In this document: positions 34,984 through 43,463 of the stretch, one piece after another
How positions within the stretch are numbered: the stretch's first letter is position 1
How the letters are laid out: each line of letters opens with the position of its first letter
From: Faucicola sp041855445
Lineage (GTDB): Bacteria; Pseudomonadota; Gammaproteobacteria; Pseudomonadales; Moraxellaceae
Reading direction: 5' to 3'
Assembly (NCBI GenBank): GCA_041855445.1
Contig: JBHAEG010000044.1
Span: 1-64,000, forward strand
Length of the DNA stretch: 64,000 bases
Position numbers and translations under genes: made by a program
Notes under the pieces: generated by a model
What the model was told of the DNA's origin: nothing
The model's database searches: none
What the model saw: the letters and a program-made list of their open reading frames with translations, nothing else

Positions 34984-36342
34984 ATGACAGATAGTGTGAC
35001 CATGTTTAGCTACAGAAAACCATCAATAAAAGCTCAATTATCAACATTAATGGCTGTACTAGCATTGCATGGTATGGCAGGATTTGGATTGGTATATTTT
35101 CATGCACCAATGGTATTAAAGCCACCAAAACAAACACCGCCTTTAGAAATTACGTTTATCAATTTACCCAAAGAACAACCACTTGAACCTGAAAAACCTG
35201 AGGAAGTCAAGCCGTTACCTGAACCAACAACATTAAATACAAAACAGGCAAAACAAACTACTGCAGAACCGACTCAATCAGAGTTAAAACCTGTTGTTTT
35301 GCCACCTGCAACAATAACTAAAGCCCAGCCTTTGAAATCTGAGCCATTACCTGAACAACCTACCCCAACGCCAGAACCTGTTCAAACGCAAAAAGTTAAA
35401 GAAACAAAACCTGAGGTAAAAGAAACCCAAGAACGCGAGGCAAGAGAAACTCAAGAACGTGAGGCAAGAGAAGCCCAAGAACGTGAAGTAAGAGAAACTC
35501 AAGAACGTGAAGCGAGAGAAATTCAAGAACGCGAGGTAAGAGAAGCTAAAGAACGTGAAGCGAGAGAAACTCAAGAACGCGAGGTAAGAGAAGCTAAAGA
35601 ACGTGAAGCGAGAGAAACTCAAGAACGCGAAGCAAGAGAAGCTAAAGAACGTGAAGCGAGAGAAACTCAAGAACGCGAGGTAAGAGAAGCTAAAGAACGC
35701 GAAGCAAGAGAAACTCAAGAACGCGAGGCAAGAGAAGCCAAAGAACGTGAGGCAAGAGAAGCTAAAGAACGTGAGGCAAGAGAAGCCAAAGAACGTGAGG
35801 CAAGAGAAGCTAAAGAACGTGAGGCAAGAGAAGCTAAAGAACGTGAGGCAAGAGAAGCTAAAGAACGTGAGGCAAGAGAAGCCAAAGAACGCGAGGCAAG
35901 AGAAGCCAAAGAACGTGAGGCAAGAGAAGCTAAAGAACGTGAGGCAAGAGAAGCTAAAGAACGCGAGGCAAGAGAAGCTAAAGAGCGTGAGGCAAGAGAA
36001 GCCAAAGAGCGTGAGGCGAGAGAAGCTAAAGAACGCGAATCAAACACACCTGTACATTTTTCATCGGGGCAGGCAAGCTGGGCAAAACGTCCAAGAACAA
36101 ACTTTCCGCCTAGTGAACTTTCTCGGGTAGCAGATGGCGAAGTATTAACCGTTACTTTAGCATTAACTGTCAATACACAAGGTACAATTACTAAAGTATC
36201 TGTCGTTAGTTCATCGGGTAATAAAATCATTGACAAAACGGCTCAAAATGATATCCGTAGTGGGCGTTTGAAACCATTTACCAAAGACGGTGTACCAGTG
36301 ATAGGTATTGTAAATATTTCTTTAGATTATAAAAAACCATAA
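34984..36342 (+). CDS. tonB: TonB energy-transducing protein with long charged tandem-repeat region
   Basis: TonB carries inner-membrane energy from ExbB/ExbD to outer-membrane receptors. I start at ATG 34984, 5 bases after GAGGG; the frame opens at 34942. One membrane helix (about 19-39) is followed by a Pro/Glu-rich stretch (about 45-146). Then come 26 tandem 8-residue units (147-354), mostly EAKEREAR. The last 98 residues are a TonB C-terminal domain with FPPSELSRVADGEVLTVTL and SGRLKPFTKDGVPVIG. The usual Pro-Lys spacer is thus largely replaced by a highly charged run. exbB and exbD follow, and a Fur box lies upstream. Confidence 0.9.
   Translation: MTDSVTMFSYRKPSIKAQLSTLMAVLALHGMAGFGLVYFHAPMVLKPPKQTPPLEITFINLPKEQPLEPEKPEEVKPLPEPTTLNTKQAKQTTAEPTQSELKPVVLPPATITKAQPLKSEPLPEQPTPTPEPVQTQKVKETKPEVKETQEREARETQEREAREAQEREVRETQEREAREIQEREVREAKEREARETQEREVREAKEREARETQEREAREAKEREARETQEREVREAKEREARETQEREAREAKEREAREAKEREAREAKEREAREAKEREAREAKEREAREAKEREAREAKEREAREAKEREAREAKEREAREAKEREAREAKEREAREAKEREAREAKERESNTPVHFSSGQASWAKRPRTNFPPSELSRVADGEVLTVTLALTVNTQGTITKVSVVSSSGNKIIDKTAQNDIRSGRLKPFTKDGVPVIGIVNISLDYKKP
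35422..36045 (+). repeat. 26 in-frame tandem copies of a 24-bp unit within tonB
   Basis: Each 24-bp copy encodes eight residues of the form E-(A/T/I)-(K/Q)-E-R-E-(A/V)-R. Copies 1-13 are mixed, alternating ETQ and EAK types with Val or Ala. Copies 14-26 (from 35734) are almost all EAKEREAR and differ mainly at silent sites (AAC/AAG-type GCT/GCC, CGT/CGC). The last copy decays to EAKERESN. Because 24 is a multiple of 3, gain or loss of copies keeps the frame. Confidence 0.97.
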
Positions 36343-36399
36343 TTAAATCATGGTTTTAACGAACATATTTTTTTAATTTGACATATAAACGGAGTTTTT

Positions 36400-37041
36400 A
36401 TGGATTTTGCACAATACTGGCAATATACCGATGCCATCACCAAAACCCTATTTTTTGCATTATTTGGTTTATCTATTGCATCTTGGGTTGTTGGTATTTT
36501 ACGTTTAAAACAAAGTAATCAGATGGCAAAAAATATTGCCAATGATTTAGATAAACAAGTACAAGTAAAATATAACGATTTGGCACAACTTACCCCTGAA
36601 AATCGTAAAACATTAGTTGAACAAATATTATTACAAGCGATTGGACGTTATCGATATGATAGCGAGCGAGGTTTGTCAGTATTGGGGACAACAGCAACAA
36701 TTGCTCCATTTATTGGTTTATTTGGAACAGTTTGGGGGATTTTTCACGCATTGCATAGCATTGGGCAAAGTGGACAAGCTGGACTTGGGCAAGTGGCTGG
36801 GCCTGTAGGTGAGGCATTGATTATGACAGGATTAGGTCTAGCAGTGGCAATTCCAGCGGTGATTTTTTATAATATTGCTATGCGAATGAACCGTAAAGCA
36901 TTACATCAAGCCAATGATACTGCTCATGCTATTCTTGCCAAAACCATGTTGCCAAATTTTGTAACACAGACAACAGCCAATAATCAATCTGCAACAGGTA
37001 ATGAATTGTTTACTAAAAACGCAGTCCCAGCAAATCAATAA
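36400..37041 (+). CDS. exbB: Biopolymer transport protein ExbB (MotA/TolQ/ExbB family)
   Basis: ExbB is the inner-membrane channel subunit that uses the proton gradient to drive TonB. Its 213 residues show three membrane segments: near the N-terminus (TLFFALFGLSIASWVVGIL), about 103-125 and about 145-165. The conserved block LSVLGTTATIAPFIGLFGTVWGI and the GLAVAIPAVIFYN helix are typical of the family. Position between tonB and exbD, and the Fur box upstream of tonB, favour ExbB over TolQ. A GGAG ribosome site precedes the ATG, and exbD begins 15 bases after the stop. Confidence 0.9.
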   Translation: MDFAQYWQYTDAITKTLFFALFGLSIASWVVGILRLKQSNQMAKNIANDLDKQVQVKYNDLAQLTPENRKTLVEQILLQAIGRYRYDSERGLSVLGTTATIAPFIGLFGTVWGIFHALHSIGQSGQAGLGQVAGPVGEALIMTGLGLAVAIPAVIFYNIAMRMNRKALHQANDTAHAILAKTMLPNFVTQTTANNQSATGNELFTKNAVPANQ

Positions 37042-37056
37042 CAAGGTTAAAAAATT

Positions 37057-37458
37057 ATGGCATTTCAATTAGGTAATGACGACAATCAAGGTATGAATGA
37101 AATGAACCTCATTCCACTGATTGATATTATGCTGGTATTAATGATAATCTTTTTAGTGACGGCAACTGTGTTAAATCCAACAGTACCATTAGATTTACCC
37201 AAAACCAGTGCAAGTGTGAATGAACAACCACCTGAAATTATTCAAGTGAGCATTGATAAAGATGCAGGGATTTTTTGGGATAATGAGGCGGTGAGCCTTG
37301 AAGAATTACAACAACGCTTTGAACAGCAGGCTAAAACAGGCAAAAATCCATCAATTCATTTACGAGCGGATAAACAAGGTAAATATGATATGGTTGCCCA
37401 AGTGTTAGCGACAGCAAGTCAGGCAGGCTTGACCAAAATTGCATTTGTCAATGAATAA
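37057..37458 (+). CDS. exbD: Biopolymer transport protein ExbD
   Basis: ExbD partners ExbB and TonB. The 133-residue protein has a short cytoplasmic start, then one membrane helix carrying the essential aspartate (LIPLIDIMLVLMIIFLV). A periplasmic domain follows, with PLDLPKTSAS and HLRADKQGKYDMVAQVL. It is the last gene of the tonB-exbB-exbD unit. TolR is the alternative in this family; the tonB neighbour argues against it. Confidence 0.9.
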   Translation: MAFQLGNDDNQGMNEMNLIPLIDIMLVLMIIFLVTATVLNPTVPLDLPKTSASVNEQPPEIIQVSIDKDAGIFWDNEAVSLEELQQRFEQQAKTGKNPSIHLRADKQGKYDMVAQVLATASQAGLTKIAFVNE

Positions 37459-37484
37459 ATAGTATTTTTATTAATATTTAGTAG

Positions 37485-37502
37485 GCTGGGATTTATCCCA
37501 GC
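37485..37502 (+). terminator. Hairpin after exbD
   Basis: GCTGGGAT pairs perfectly with ATCCCAGC around TT, 26 bases after the exbD stop. No T run follows, so it may be a weak terminator or an RNA-end stabilising hairpin. Confidence 0.55.
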
Positions 37503-37589
37503 TTATCCTTTATCCCAATCTTGAAAAAAGGTGTTTTTAAAATAAAAAAAGCGGGAGTTCACCCTTGTCTACAAAAACCCAACAAATCA

Positions 37590-38141
37590 TTAGACATTAG
37601 CAATCGTCATTAAAAACTCTTGTCTGGCTTGGGCATTATGTTTAAACTCACCTAACAGCGAAATACTTCGGGTCGATGACTGTTGTTTATTTACCCCTCG
37701 CATCATCATACACATATGCGATGCGTCCATTACTACCCCAGCTCCCCTTGCTCCTGTGGTATCCATCACCGCTTGAGCGACTTGTTTGGTCAAATTTTCC
37801 TGAATTTGTAACCGCCGAGCAAACATATCCACAATTCGAGCCATTTTTGACAAACCAATCACTTTATCATTGGGTAAATATGCCACATGAGCAATCCCAT
37901 AAAACGGCAACAAATGATGCTCACACAGCGAATAAAACTCAATATTTTTTACTAAAATCAATTCATTATTATCAGTCGGAAAAATTGCCCCATTGACAAT
38001 TTCGTCAAGATTTTGCTGATAGCCTTGCGTTAAAAAAGCAAATGCTTTTGATGCCCGTTCTGGCGTTGCCAACAAACCCTCTCGAGATAAATCTTCGCCT
38101 GTTGAAGCGATTAAATGTCTATAAACTTCAGCATTATTCAT
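37590..38141 (-). CDS. folE: GTP cyclohydrolase I
   Basis: FolE converts GTP to dihydroneopterin triphosphate, the first step of folate synthesis. Its 183 residues hold all key motifs. These are the zinc-ligand block CEHHLLPFYGIAHVAYLP, the stretch GLSKMARIVDMFARRLQIQE and a later cysteine in ASHMCMMMRGV. The family has zinc ligands Cys, His and Cys, so this is the canonical type IA enzyme rather than FolE2. The gene stands alone, divergent from fabI across 153 bases. I see no strong ribosome site before the ATG. Confidence 0.95.
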   Translation of the reverse strand: MNNAEVYRHLIASTGEDLSREGLLATPERASKAFAFLTQGYQQNLDEIVNGAIFPTDNNELILVKNIEFYSLCEHHLLPFYGIAHVAYLPNDKVIGLSKMARIVDMFARRLQIQENLTKQVAQAVMDTTGARGAGVVMDASHMCMMMRGVNKQQSSTRSISLLGEFKHNAQARQEFLMTIANV

Positions 38142-38294
38142 GGTAAAATATCTAATTGTCTAAAAAAGCTATAGCTTAGCGTTTCAATTCGATTTGTAAA
38201 GTGATTTTTACTAAAATGGTAATTAAAAACGCTAAACTTTTGCAAAATCCCCGAGCGATAAATTATCATTCGGAATGAAACAAGAGGAACAATC

Positions 38295-39098
38295 ATGCTG
38301 TTACAAGGAAAACGCTTTGTCGTGACTGGTATCGCCAGTAAATTATCAATTGCTTGGGGTATTGCCGAAGCACTGCACCGAGAAGGGGCTTCATTAATTT
38401 TGACCTATCCAAATGAGAAATTAAAAAGTCGTGTCGAAATGGCAGGCGAAAAATTTGGTGCAGAATTAATTCTTGCCTGCGATGTTAGTTCTGATAGCGA
38501 AATTGAAACATGTTTTGCCAAAATTGCCGAACACTGGCAAGATGGCATTGATGGTGTCGTACATTCAATTGGCTTTGCCCCAGCCGAACAGCTAAACGGT
38601 GACTTTACTGAAGTGACTACACGTGAAGGTTTTGCAATCGCTCATGACATCAGTAGCTATAGCTTTGTTGCCTTAGCAAAAGCCAGCCGAACATTGTTAG
38701 CCAAACGTCAAGGCTCATTATTAACGCTCACTTATGAAGGCAGTATTTCTGTATTACCAAATTACAATGTGATGGGCTTGGCAAAAGCCAGTTTAGAAGC
38801 CAGTGTACGTTATTTAGCTAGCTCGCTAGGTAAAGATGGTATTCGTGTCAATGCTATTTCTGCAGGTCCAATTCGTACGCTTGCTGCCAGCGGTATCAAG
38901 TCATTTCGCCGAATGTTGGATACAAACGAAAAAATCGCCCCATTAGGTCGCAATGTCACCACCGAAGAAGTCGGCAATGCCAGCTTATTTTTATTATCAC
39001 CATGGGCATCAGGGATTACAGGTGAAATTTTATTTGTTGATGCAGGGTTTAACACGGTGGCATTAAGTGAAAAAATCATGATGCAAGATGACGAATAA
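38295..39098 (+). CDS. fabI: Enoyl-ACP reductase FabI
   Basis: FabI performs the last reduction in each round of fatty-acid elongation, using NAD(P)H. It is a short-chain dehydrogenase of 267 residues. The cofactor motif is TGIASKLSIAWGIAEAL and the family block is VHSIGFAPAEQL. The catalytic Tyr-x6-Lys pair is in YNVMGLAK. The C-terminus ends GITGEILFVDAGFNTVAL, as in E. coli FabI. A GAGGA site precedes the ATG. It is monocistronic, with a hairpin terminator before the DUF1275 gene. Confidence 0.95.
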   Translation: MLLQGKRFVVTGIASKLSIAWGIAEALHREGASLILTYPNEKLKSRVEMAGEKFGAELILACDVSSDSEIETCFAKIAEHWQDGIDGVVHSIGFAPAEQLNGDFTEVTTREGFAIAHDISSYSFVALAKASRTLLAKRQGSLLTLTYEGSISVLPNYNVMGLAKASLEASVRYLASSLGKDGIRVNAISAGPIRTLAASGIKSFRRMLDTNEKIAPLGRNVTTEEVGNASLFLLSPWASGITGEILFVDAGFNTVALSEKIMMQDDE

Positions 39099-39133
39099 AC
39101 AAATTTTTTAACAAAATTATCACGAATTTTAAA

Positions 39134-39168
39134 GTCTAGGATAGTCATTCGCTGTCCTAGCTTTTATT
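39134..39168 (+). terminator. fabI terminator
   Basis: CTAGGA pairs with TCCTAG (with an inner AG/CT pairing) and runs into CTTTTATTTATT, 36 bases after the fabI stop. Confidence 0.65.
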
Positions 39169-39207
39169 TATTATGTTAATTTTCATGTTTCAATGTTTGG
39201 ATAAATT

Positions 39208-39921
39208 ATGCTAGCAAAGTTACCAAAGTGGATTTTATGGGGCGGTTGTATATTAGCCTTTAATGCTGGCTGTATTAACAGTACCACTTTGGTTGGCTTT
39301 ACCCATTTATCCGTTTCACACGTCACAGGTAATGTCACTTTATTTGCAGTGGCGATGGCGGACTATAATTGGCAAAAACTTTTGATGGTATGCACAGTAT
39401 TGTTATCATTTTTATTTGGTGCAGTTATCAGCGGTTATGTCGTTGGTAGCACTTCATTAAAAGCAGGTCGCCGATATGGTCGAGCATTGTCAATTGAGGC
39501 TGTATTACTCATGATAAGTTTAGTTTTATTTCATCAGCATTTGTTTTGGGGACAGGTATTTGCTGCGATGGCGTGTGGTTTACAAAATTCTATGGTCGCA
39601 ACTTATAGCGGAGCGGTGATACGTACGACACATTTAACAGGTTTGACATCAGACATGGGGTCAGCGATTGGTAATTGGTTGGCGGGTAGAAAAATTAATA
39701 AAAAAATGGTCATGTTTCAAGCGGTAATGTGGTATTGCTTTTGTGGCGGTGGCGTTGTTGGGGCGTTTTTATATACACAAGTTGGCTATTTTGCCTTGGT
39801 GTTACCAATTTGTATTGTGATATTTGTTAGTTTAGCTTATGGAAAAGTTCTAAGAATGCGACTTCATAGAAAGCTGATGAATAGAAAATTAAGAAATGAA
39901 GCTCAGAAGCTTGTCAAATAA
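39208..39921 (+). CDS. DUF1275 (YoaK-like) membrane protein
   Basis: This is a 237-residue integral membrane protein with about six hydrophobic segments. The family block near the start is clear: AGCINSTTLVGFTHLSVSHVTGNVT. Another conserved stretch reads FAAMACGLQNSMVATYSGAVIRTTHLTG. DUF1275/YoaK proteins are found widely in bacteria without an established substrate. The C-terminus is basic and probably cytoplasmic. Neighbours (fabI upstream, a phospholipase D-type gene downstream) give no clear functional hint, though the downstream gene lies only 62 bases away in the same direction. Confidence 0.82.
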   Translation: MLAKLPKWILWGGCILAFNAGCINSTTLVGFTHLSVSHVTGNVTLFAVAMADYNWQKLLMVCTVLLSFLFGAVISGYVVGSTSLKAGRRYGRALSIEAVLLMISLVLFHQHLFWGQVFAAMACGLQNSMVATYSGAVIRTTHLTGLTSDMGSAIGNWLAGRKINKKMVMFQAVMWYCFCGGGVVGAFLYTQVGYFALVLPICIVIFVSLAYGKVLRMRLHRKLMNRKLRNEAQKLVK

Positions 39922-39983
39922 ACCTAAATAATATTATAGTTTGCACAATTTGTGATAATTAACAAATAAGGTGATTGGCTAAT

Positions 39984-41633
39984 ATGAAAAAGGTGATAGT
40001 TTACGGTTGGCAAGACAGCATGATGCTAAGCCTATGGCTGATGATAAGTGTATTTTTAACCGCTTGCCAACAGCTACCAGCTAACAATCATTTACTAAAA
40101 AGTCAGCAAATCACTCAAAGTATTCAGCAATCCACTACTGACATCAAAAAATCCAATTTAACTGCCAAAGTCACTCAAAATGTTGCAAAAAATATTTCAG
40201 GATATTATCCGATTATCTCTGGATTTGATGCTTTAGCCTCTCGTAGTATTTTGACCAATCTTGCTGAACATAGCATTGATGTACAATATTATATTTGGCA
40301 TAATGATGAAGCATCACAACTATTACTCAAAGATTTATATCAGTCGGCAAATCGTGGGGTAAAAGTACGATTATTACTTGATGATTTAAATACTAATCCA
40401 AAACTTGACCAACAATTATTGGCTTTTGCTCAACACCCAAATATCGCTGTTCGGCTGATGAACCCAAAAAAACAACGTAAGCTGATGCCAATGAATTTTG
40501 TAACGAGTTTTCCTCGTTTTCATCGGCGTATGCACAATAAAAGCATGACTTTTGATAAACAATTATCGATTATTGGCGGGCGTAATATTGGTGATATGTA
40601 TTTGCGAGATGATAAAGATGAAGTGTTTTCTGATTTAGACGTGTTACTGATTGGTAAAGTCGTTCAAGATATTGATGAAAGTTTTGAAGGCTATTGGAAT
40701 AGTCGATTATCCTATGATATTGATGCGTTAATTAAACCTGCAACCAGTGATGAAAACTTAAAAACAGAACAATATTTTATCCAAACATTAGATAAAATTT
40801 ATCCAACGAATATTGATAGTACGTTAAAAAATACTGCGTCATTATATCAAAATACAAGTTTTACAAGCCACTTTGATAAAAAGAAACTCACAGGAAAAGT
40901 GCCATTTCGTTGGGTAAAAATTGAGTTTAAGGCTGATGATGTCAATAAACTACTAAAAAAAGATGATAAAAATTATAATTTAGTCAATCAGTTACGAAAA
41001 ACTTTTGGCAAGCCAAAACGTCAATTTACCATGATTTCTTCATATTTTGTGCCAACACGTCAAGGCGTAAAAGATTTGGTAAAATTGGCAAATCAGGGAG
41101 TAAAAATAAAAATTTTAACGAATTCTTTTGATGCCACAGATGTATCAGCAGTACATGCAGGCTATAGTGAAACTCGCCGTGATTTGTTAAAGGCAGGCAT
41201 AGAAATTTATGAGTTAAAATCAACCGCAAATCCAATTTTGAAACAAAATAAAACGAAAAATAAGCAAAAAAAAGAACGTTCATTTCAACTAAAATCATCA
41301 ACAAGTTTACATACAAAAGCCTTTGCCGTAGATAATGAAAAAGCATTTATTGGCTCTTATAATATAGACCCACGTTCAGCAAACATTAATACAGAACTTG
41401 GCGTGGTCATTTACGATAGCAAACTGGTTGAACAAATGCACGCAATGATTGGTAAAAATTTACTCACAGATGCTTATCAAGTAGTTTTAACACCAGCTGA
41501 TACGTTGGCATGGCAAACCATACAAGGCAATCCGCCCAAGCTCCATGTCAGCCAAAATGAGCCTAATATGTCAATAATTAACTTAGTTTGGGTACAATTA
41601 TTTTCTTTTTTGCCAATAGATTGGCTATTGTAA
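39984..41633 (+). CDS. Phospholipase D-family lipoprotein, cardiolipin synthase ClsC-like
   Basis: This is a 549-residue predicted lipoprotein with two phospholipase D active sites. I choose ATG 39984 (AAGGTG upstream) over a TTG at 39975. The signal peptide ends in lipobox LTAC. The first HKD motif is HNKSMTFDKQLSIIGGRNIGD and the second is HTKAFAVDNEKAFIGSYNIDPRSANIN. The arrangement fits ClsC/YmdC-type enzymes, which make cardiolipin from phosphatidylglycerol and phosphatidylethanolamine. The lipid anchor and export signal would place it in the periplasm, and substrate use is inferred. The C-terminus ends in a hydrophobic stretch (IINLVWVQLFSFLPIDWLL). Confidence 0.85.
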   Translation: MKKVIVYGWQDSMMLSLWLMISVFLTACQQLPANNHLLKSQQITQSIQQSTTDIKKSNLTAKVTQNVAKNISGYYPIISGFDALASRSILTNLAEHSIDVQYYIWHNDEASQLLLKDLYQSANRGVKVRLLLDDLNTNPKLDQQLLAFAQHPNIAVRLMNPKKQRKLMPMNFVTSFPRFHRRMHNKSMTFDKQLSIIGGRNIGDMYLRDDKDEVFSDLDVLLIGKVVQDIDESFEGYWNSRLSYDIDALIKPATSDENLKTEQYFIQTLDKIYPTNIDSTLKNTASLYQNTSFTSHFDKKKLTGKVPFRWVKIEFKADDVNKLLKKDDKNYNLVNQLRKTFGKPKRQFTMISSYFVPTRQGVKDLVKLANQGVKIKILTNSFDATDVSAVHAGYSETRRDLLKAGIEIYELKSTANPILKQNKTKNKQKKERSFQLKSSTSLHTKAFAVDNEKAFIGSYNIDPRSANINTELGVVIYDSKLVEQMHAMIGKNLLTDAYQVVLTPADTLAWQTIQGNPPKLHVSQNEPNMSIINLVWVQLFSFLPIDWLL

Positions 41634-41713
41634 CAATGAATTACAAAGTTTTTCCAATTGGTTAGGTAAAATTTCTGTCAAATTTGCCCATGTTGTTTTG
41701 CAAGTGAGAATTC

Positions 41714-43027
41714 ATGCCATTTTTTCATCATCAAACAGACGAGCTACGGGAGTTAAAACCTAGCGAAAAAAGCATTATTTTTTTGATAATTATTGGTTCT
41801 TCATTGGCTTGCTTTGATTTTATTGCCCATATATATTTTATTGAATATATTTTTCAGGCTTTTTTTCCAAGTCAATTACCAGATTGGCTTAAAATATTGA
41901 GTATTTTAGGTATTGTGACCTCAAGCTATATTTTTCGCTTGGTAGGCGGTATGATTATTGCCGATATTGGCGACCGTTTTGGTAGAAGGCAAATGCTAAT
42001 CTTTAGCTGGGCAATGATTGCTTTTTCTACATTGTCAATTGCATTATTACCAACATATCAACATATTGGTAGTTTGGCATTAATGCTATTTTTGTTATTA
42101 CGGTTAATACAAGGATTTGCGTTTGGTGGCGTGATACCAATTTCGTGGGTGTATGTCGCAGAACAAGTGCCTCGAAGTCATATTGGGCTGGCAAGTGGTG
42201 CATTAATGGCAGGATTAGTACTGTCAATTATACTAAACAGTATATTAATGCACTCTTTAACCAAATTATTAACATTAGCACAGATGATTGACTATGGTTG
42301 GCGAATACCGTTTTTGATTGGAGGGTTGGGGTCATTTTTGGTATTGATGTTACGCCGACACTTGACAGAAACACCAGTTTGGTTAAACGCAAAACGCCAA
42401 CAAAAAATCGTGCGAGGCTATCCACTGCGAGTGATTTTTCGTAAGTATCGTTATGGATTATGTACAACATTTTTATTAGCGTGGTTTACAGTCAGTTTAT
42501 TTTCGATAGTATTGCTACTACTGCCAAATATTGGCGAGATATATTTTGATATTGAAAGTAATGTCATTAACATTGCCAGTGGGCTTGGGGCATTTTTTAT
42601 GATTTTAGGTTGTGTCACCTTTGGTTATTTAGCTGACCGTATTAATTCAGGTACGTTATTAATGGTTGGTTGCACTGCATTAATTACTAGCAGTTTAGTA
42701 TTTTTTAATTATATTAATAACGGTAGTGATTATTTATTTTTAGGTTATGCCTTTTTAGGTTTTTGTTCTGGTATCATTGGAATGATACCCAGTATCTGTA
42801 TTCGTTTGTTTCCTGCCGAAGTGCGATTTAGTGGTATCTCTTTTTGTTATAACATGACTTATGTATTAACAAGTATACTCACGGCATTGTTAGTAGGATA
42901 TGCGACCGCTTATTTATCATTTATCCCATTATTATATATGGTGTTTATTTGTGTTATCATGATTATTGTTGGCTTATATCTGAATAATTTACATGGATTA
43001 TATCGCATGGAAAAATATGATAATTAG
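41714..43027 (+). CDS. MFS transporter, metabolite:proton symporter type
   Basis: This is a 437-residue protein with twelve hydrophobic segments. The MFS signature between helices 2 and 3 is present (GDRFGRRQM), and the helix 4-5 region reads RLIQGFAFGGVIPISWVYVAEQVP. This layout matches the metabolite:H+ symporter group that includes ProP and dicarboxylate permeases. The block RHLTETPVWLN after helix 6 supports that group. The substrate cannot be read from the sequence. A segment before helix 1 (residues 1-20) is polar. The gene is the last before the nrd region. Confidence 0.82.
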   Translation: MPFFHHQTDELRELKPSEKSIIFLIIIGSSLACFDFIAHIYFIEYIFQAFFPSQLPDWLKILSILGIVTSSYIFRLVGGMIIADIGDRFGRRQMLIFSWAMIAFSTLSIALLPTYQHIGSLALMLFLLLRLIQGFAFGGVIPISWVYVAEQVPRSHIGLASGALMAGLVLSIILNSILMHSLTKLLTLAQMIDYGWRIPFLIGGLGSFLVLMLRRHLTETPVWLNAKRQQKIVRGYPLRVIFRKYRYGLCTTFLLAWFTVSLFSIVLLLLPNIGEIYFDIESNVINIASGLGAFFMILGCVTFGYLADRINSGTLLMVGCTALITSSLVFFNYINNGSDYLFLGYAFLGFCSGIIGMIPSICIRLFPAEVRFSGISFCYNMTYVLTSILTALLVGYATAYLSFIPLLYMVFICVIMIIVGLYLNNLHGLYRMEKYDN

Positions 43028-43463
43028 TTTAATTAAGTGATAGATATATAAAATATTTTTATTATTTATTTGTGTTTTTTTGTATAAAAAAATGAGAAAA
43101 TTTCAGCAAAACTTGTCAAACAATTAAAATTTAAAATCCGATGAATGACCTTGACTTGTGAATAAGCCTTGATATGCTTGATAAACAGAAAGGTCTTTGC
43201 AAAGTAAAAATTGATAGGACAAATTTGTTTCACAAAACGAGAAAAAATACAAGCTAGAAAAATAAAAAAATATAGTCTATATTGTACATGCTAAAAATCT
43301 TACCCCCTATATCTAGTAAAATTTCACCATATAAAGAAAACCTCTTTTTATGGTTAGGGGGTGTTTTGTTTCTGTTTTTTACCCACAAAACTGTTAAAGA
43401 TGATGAAATCATGCCATATGATGTATAAAAATAATTTAACAGTTTAAAACAAGGAAAATACCC
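43028..43463 (+). promoter_or_regulatory. 436-bp nrdA leader with palindrome and NrdR-like box
   Basis: No gene is visible here. Two elements stand out. AATATAGTCTATATT (43269-43283) is a perfect 15-base palindrome. CCCCTATATCTAGTAA (43304-43319) matches 11 of 16 bases of the NrdR box, including 9 of 10 in the core. NrdR boxes usually occur in pairs, and the second one is not convincing. The rest is AT-rich sequence. Confidence 0.35.

Noticed and set aside
35422..36045. CRISPR array
   Set aside because: The repeats are directly adjacent with no unique spacers, and they code in frame within tonB.
35347..36130. Other open frames in the array (Phe/Ser-rich minus frame, and a MRQEKLKN plus frame)
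   Set aside because: Same cause as above. They lack ribosome sites and only mirror the repeat.
35715..36236. Long minus-strand open frame with SLASLASRS repeats
   Set aside because: It is the antisense of the tonB repeat array. A 24-bp unit with no stop in any frame keeps several frames open, so it is not evidence of a gene.
36400..37458. tolQ and tolR
   Set aside because: The genes follow a TonB-type gene behind a Fur box, and pal with any tol genes lies elsewhere, so ExbB/ExbD is the better call.
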